From: Purpureocillium takamizusanense
Lineage: Eukaryota > Ascomycota > Sordariomycetes > Hypocreales > Ophiocordycipitaceae
Assembly: GCF_022605165.1 (NCBI RefSeq)
Contig: NC_063072.1
Span: forward strand, 744,001-808,000
Direction: 5' to 3'
DNA: 64,000 nucleotides
Part shown: piece by piece, positions 60,801-64,000 of the stretch
Layout of the letters: every line of letters begins with the position of its first letter
Numbering within the stretch: position 1 is the stretch's first letter
Made by a program: the position numbers and the translations under genes
The notes under the pieces: generated by a model
Databases searched by the model: none
What the model saw: only the letters and a program-made list of their open reading frames with translations
What the model was told of the DNA's origin: nothing

Positions 60801-61411
60801 TGAGGCCGCCCAATCTGGCGGCCGCCAAGTCCATGGATCCTTATGTCGAGGTCGAGGTCTTCCACGCCAACGACAAGCGTGACAAGAAGGAGGTGGGCTC
60901 GAACATATTCTACGAGGGCGACTCGCCGCTGCAGTTCCAGACCGAGGTGATTCGCGAGAATGGCTTCAACCCCATGTTCTCTGGCGGACAGTTCAAGTTC
61001 CAGGTGACGACGAAGCACCCTGAGCTCATTTTTGTGCGCTGGTCCGTCAAGCTGGCCAGCTACGGCGAGAGCTACAACAGCAAGGAGGGGGCTGCCATCG
61101 CCACATATACCGCCAAGCTCAAGAACTTGAAGCAAGGCTACCGAACCCTGCCTCTGCTCAATCATGCCGGCGACCAGTATTTGTTCTCGACGCTTTTTTG
61201 CAAAATCCAGGTCGACCCCATCGAGACGAAGCTCTTTGACGTCCCTTCTACGGTTCAGGACGTGAGCAAATTCAATCGCTTCGGGGGCAAGGTCTTTGGT
61301 CGCTCGAACGGGACTGTCAGCCCACGAAGTACATTTGAGAAGAGCAGCATGGACAAGAGCAGCACGGAGAAGAGCAGCATGGAAAAGAGCAGCTTTGACA
61401 GCTGTCCGTGA
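57857..61411 (+). CDS. PLC1: Phosphoinositide-specific phospholipase C
   Basis: This enzyme cleaves PIP2 to inositol trisphosphate and diacylglycerol, in Ca2+ and nutrient/stress signalling. It is a single exon of 1185 codons (1184 aa). The first ATG is at 57857; the frame extends a few codons upstream only from a GTG. The N-terminal 280 residues are Ser/Gln-rich and disordered. A PH-like domain (about 285-400) and EF-hand-type helices (about 410-570) follow. The X domain has catalytic His598 in SSSHNTYL and His643 in VVHGRTLT, and the Ca2+ ligands Asn599, Glu and Asp of CVEVDCWDG, and Glu of LEVHCS. A long Ser-rich X-Y linker (about 710-825) precedes the Y domain (about 826-945) and C2 domain (about 965-1095). 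The end carries a 12-base tandem repeat coding (E/D)KSS units. All catalytic residues are present. Confidence 0.96.
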   Translation: MSGDLDSNPMTSTQSVDPTRSSSLSIQLRCARPSHVQTNLPLSEQHQLQHQSHSAAHQQSSASAAPVPVSAISSSSVASSSRHGSPIMSPETAVLTRNSSIQASPEPIRPKDEDQFPSSFQLPDSILSRKPSANSLGHSWLSSTTSPIAEAAYNNSTTINSLPSNAPSTSSVNAAPSKGNIIRRISSRASRSITSRRRQSSATPASRDGSVGPCFLRRRSDSNTTAPPECGGAVSTDSESDLDEREDFASIKSLYLDGMPRGSSANSTTGSIPGSSNNMAGPVIPLQLQRGTWLRKISKKNRSKRIRLVYEPETNKLTWDRARPNKFLHVDEIREIRTGSDIQQYGRDFNIPESERSTWFSILYSIPEKSKTKFLHLIADDVETCSTWTTFLNAMLKHRQEAMTSLMSFNDRAIAQYWHSEMMRQFGDQPRGDAQEEMDIAGVMQVCQNLHMYSSQSTLQANFRLCDARRRERLNFSEFLNFVRLMRQRSDIQRIIRSIAAKPQAGLTLPEFLSFLRDVQGEDVDSNIAMWEKHFYKFVRKHRAGDVDVFDADSAANIMSEAAFVAFLSSQHNGPLADEPQEYTLDRPMNEYFISSSHNTYLIGRQVAGQSSVEGYIAALARGCRCVEVDCWDGSDGQPQVVHGRTLTTAISFQEVMTTINKYAFVKSSFPLWISLEVHCSPMQQALMVDIMKEAFGVRLVTEPLDPTSDKLPSPSELMERILIKVKKPGGNHDSSVADVTGRRRGSSLGSPLSRPTVPDTSAFTPSQSLPQSPLLAASNQARRLVSKSRVNTITEGEVHELMSSSTSDNESGSEIGTIGRSANKTTKVLGALGVYCAGVKYFGFDSPAAKAFNHIFSFMETSFAKHSRTKEAKMALDIHNMRYLMRVYPDSRRFASSNFDPLIYWRRGVQMAALNWQTFDLGTQLNHAMFEGGRDESGYVLKPPELRDIQVRPYDLAIAEGKKERSVVSFTVDVISAQQLMRPPNLAAAKSMDPYVEVEVFHANDKRDKKEVGSNIFYEGDSPLQFQTEVIRENGFNPMFSGGQFKFQVTTKHPELIFVRWSVKLASYGESYNSKEGAAIATYTAKLKNLKQGYRTLPLLNHAGDQYLFSTLFCKIQVDPIETKLFDVPSTVQDVSKFNRFGGKVFGRSNGTVSPRSTFEKSSMDKSSTEKSSMEKSSFDSCP
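61336..61391 (+). repeat. 12-base coding tandem repeat at the PLC C-terminus
   Basis: Four to five copies of a unit like GAGAAGAGCAGC with small changes encode repeated (E/D)KSS blocks just before the stop. Such repeats tend to vary in copy number between strains. Confidence 0.85.
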
Positions 61412-64000
61412 TGCCCGCATTGGTCACACTTGTTGGCGTGCGAAGGGTCGTCATGACGGTGCAGAGCTTGCCGAGCAGCTGTGCAAGTCACCAAACAATT
61501 GCGTTGTTCACGCAAAGATGGTGCCATGACGATCACACACACTACGCCCAGTCCCACGATCGACTGCGATCCTGGCGCGCCACAGAGCGGTGGGACTGGC
61601 AAGCATATTTTCCCCCCTTTCTCGAGACTTGGGCCGATTCACCCTTGTCCGTGTACGACCATAGTTTTGTCGATTTGCAAGCAACACCTTCGTTTCTTCC
61701 CTTACTCTTCTACCACCAGTCTCTGGGGCCTGGCAAGGATTGAACCTTTCTTGGCTTTTCTTTTCCTCTTTGGAATTTCTCCTTCATCATTATTCCCTTT
61801 GTCTAAAGCTGGCGCACGAAAATAGGACGGAAAATACCCCCCCATGCTGGCGGAGTGCTATACAGAGTTGCTTGATTGTGTTGCTAGGGTGGTTTCGGGC
61901 TTTGCACGATGGCGGGGGTTGCATATACCATGATTGTTTTTTTGTTACAGGGCATGGGAAGCATAGCACTCGAACAAGGGCAAGATAGACAAGGAACGGG
62001 CATGGGCAATCATGTTTCTCTCCACTTTTTTTCTCCTTTTATGTTTTACTGTGTCTGTCTGGGCACATGTGCGTTGGGAATGCACGGGGCCGCTCAGGAG
62101 ACGCTGCATGGGATCTTTTGGCGTTGAGCTTTTGATGCATTTGCGTTGGGAAGGGAGGAGCCGAGGATCGACGTTGTAACACGTGCTCCTTTTCCTTTTG
62201 ACAAAAGACGTTGTTTATCCAGTGGCTCGCGCTGCATGACTCTTGGCTACTGTAGCCTCACGATGTGGGAAGTAGGGAGGGGTTGGGATTCGTTGTGGGG
62301 AGGCGTGGCTGGGGAAGATGCCTACATAGCTGAGCATAATACCAGTATTGGGAAAGACAACGAGCCGACCGACGCCCGAGAATGACAGTGATGTGTGCCG
62401 TGATCGTCGCGCGCCAGTGCTGGCGCGGAGGAATTGGGCATGACGTCGATGTGGAGTCGGGTCTGGTCGGTCATGACGATGGGCATGAAGGACGGAGATG
62501 GCGAGCGGGGCGGAGGTGTGTGTGTGTAGCCGCGTGCTCGGACCTTTTGAATCTGCCTTGGATCGTCGGATGTCTGGATGCTGCGGGGAGGAGGACGGAT
62601 ATTTCGGAGGCATGGGGGACAAGGAAGCTGCAGTGATAAGCATACCTACTTGACGCAACTGGGGAAGGGGAGGGGCCGTGGTGTTGGTGGTGTGCTGTAG
62701 CGTGTTGTGCGTGAGTTGTTTAAGTACAGTAAGTAGGCCTCTGATAATGTGTGTGTGGGTTTTGTTGTGTAGTTATCGTGCTTTGTTTCTGCTTGTCCTC
62801 TCTCTCTCTCTCTCTCTTTGGGGGTGTTTTTTCTTTTAATTTCTTTCGGTACTGTTTTCGTCGCTGTAAAATTGTGTAGTATGTAGGTATCTGTGTCTGT
62901 GTCTGTGTTTGGTACGTTTCGTTTCGTTTCATTTCGTTCCGTTTCGTTTCGGATTCCTTCTGTTCTTTTCGCGTCTGAGTTTCTGTTTTGGTCTTGGGTT
63001 CGGGGTGACTTACTTGCATGAATGATGGATGAGTATTGTTGTCCTTTTGCGTAGGGTCGACCTCTTTGCCTCAACTCTCCGTCTCTTTCTTTCCATCTCT
63101 ACCTGTGTCTTTCTTTTATCTCGCTTTACACGTTCCATCAAGGGCTGCTCTCTCCAATGTGCTAATTACTCACATCAATCATCGGGGGCCAGACGAAAGC
63201 GGGAACGGACTGTACTGTACTGTACTAGCTATTAAGTTAGTTATTAACCGGGTTTGATAAATGGTTGGTTCCGGTGGTCGATGGGACCGTGGGCGAGGGG
63301 AGAGTCCTCCTGTCGCAATGAGTGTCATGTCACTCGTTCGAGTTTTTGATCATGCACGCGTGTTGTCATATGTCATCGGGTCTTTGGCAGGCGCGTCCGT
63401 AGCAAAGTCGGGGGTAAGTAAGTACCTCTCAATCGCTGCTGTATATCTTCTACATGTAGCACCTACATATGCACCCCGGATTTTTTTCTTTCTTTCTGTA
63501 TTTATGCTCGCACGCCCACGCGTGGCAGCCACTCGCGGCGCGATGATACGCTGTCCAATAGTACTTTGTGCGTTACTACAAGACGGGCAGTGATCCTCCT
63601 CAAACCCTCCCTTCTCCGGCCCCGGGGCAGTCGTCCGAGCGCAAGGTTGTCTGCCCTCACAACACACACCTTACAACGAGACCCCGGTGGGCCTGCCTAA
63701 CGTACTGTAGGTACCTCCCTGCCCTGCCTGTCTTTGTTTGCGCCTCTTGTATTATCCACTTTTGTACGTTGTGCATTGTACCTAATATACCGGAAACAAG
63801 GGATCAAGGTTGTGCGTTTTAACCCCCGGACCACTTAATTCTGCGCTTTTCCCCCCTCCTTTTGTTTTTAATAACCTGGCGCTCGTCGGGCACTTTAACG
63901 TACATGGGCAAAATCTTGTAGGCAATAGGGGGTGAATGTACGAATGTGCTTTGTACGTATGAGGCAAAGGAGGGAGGGGCAAGCAGGGGATTCGTGGTGG
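61412..64000. other. Intergenic region right of PLC
   Basis: The left part must hold the PLC 3' end. No credible gene is seen on either strand up to the window edge. It contains a CT run (62797-62817), GTTTC-type short repeats near 62918-62950, a GTACTGTACTGTAC word near 63213 and one AGGTACCT palindrome (63709). Confidence 0.65.
62797..62817. repeat. (CT)10 microsatellite
   Basis: About ten CT units in non-coding DNA. Confidence 0.95.

Noticed and set aside
60620..61420. 266-codon frame antisense to PLC
   Set aside because: It lies over the conserved Y and C2 domains of PLC and has no recognisable features.

Overview
The window looks like nuclear DNA of a filamentous ascomycete, most probably a Sordariomycete and perhaps Hypocreales. 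The evidence is the gene set, small introns (46-122 bases in most genes) with GT..AG borders and CTAAC/CTGAC-like branch sites, GC-rich third codon positions, and intergenic DNA full of TACC/GGTA words. The species cannot be named from the sequence. I see ten well-supported protein genes and one small open frame. I found no tRNA, rRNA, CRISPR array, or recognisable transposon ORF or terminal repeat.

Layout. 1-5930: a RAD7-type gene (minus, running off the left edge) and RAD16 (plus), head to head; their yeast products form the damage-recognition complex of global-genome nucleotide excision repair. 7636-8890: translation elongation factor 1-beta (minus). 10058-11472: ornithine decarboxylase (minus), with a long ATG-free leader. 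12367-17754: gene-free, low-complexity DNA. 17755-20775: CYM1/PreP-type M16 protease (minus). 21719-23354: taxilin (plus), with an in-frame 99-codon ORF directly behind its stop. 24850-26576: STE24 CAAX protease (plus). 26959-30305: a second M16 metalloprotease (minus). 32589-35360: ZW10/Dsl1-type vesicle-tethering subunit (plus). 35361-56067: more than 20 kb with no credible gene. 56068-57856: an ATG-free stretch that looks like a very long leader. 57857-61411: phosphoinositide-specific phospholipase C (plus). 61412-64000: no gene seen.

Functional links. RAD7/RAD16 is the clearest partnership and the pair probably shares an 848-bp divergent promoter. CYM1, STE24 and the second M16 enzyme put three zinc proteases in 12.6 kb, but they act in different compartments and may simply be neighbours. 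The ZW10/Dsl1 protein carries an acidic tryptophan-rich loop resembling the COPI-binding loop of yeast Dsl1.

Most interesting signals: (1) the RAD7 start codon appears to be split by an intron (AT^G); (2) PLC is preceded by about 1.7 kb with no ATG but 21 CAT on the same strand, then three small uORFs, one ending in a TGATG overlap with the PLC start; (3) taxilin is separated by one in-frame TAG from a 115-codon open extension; (4) the gene desert contains five of the window's six AGGTACCT palindromes within 6 kb; (5) two adjacent hairpins share the GTACTGT arm in the M16/ZW10 promoter region. Exon borders were read by eye from frame continuity and splice consensus; none was tested against transcripts.
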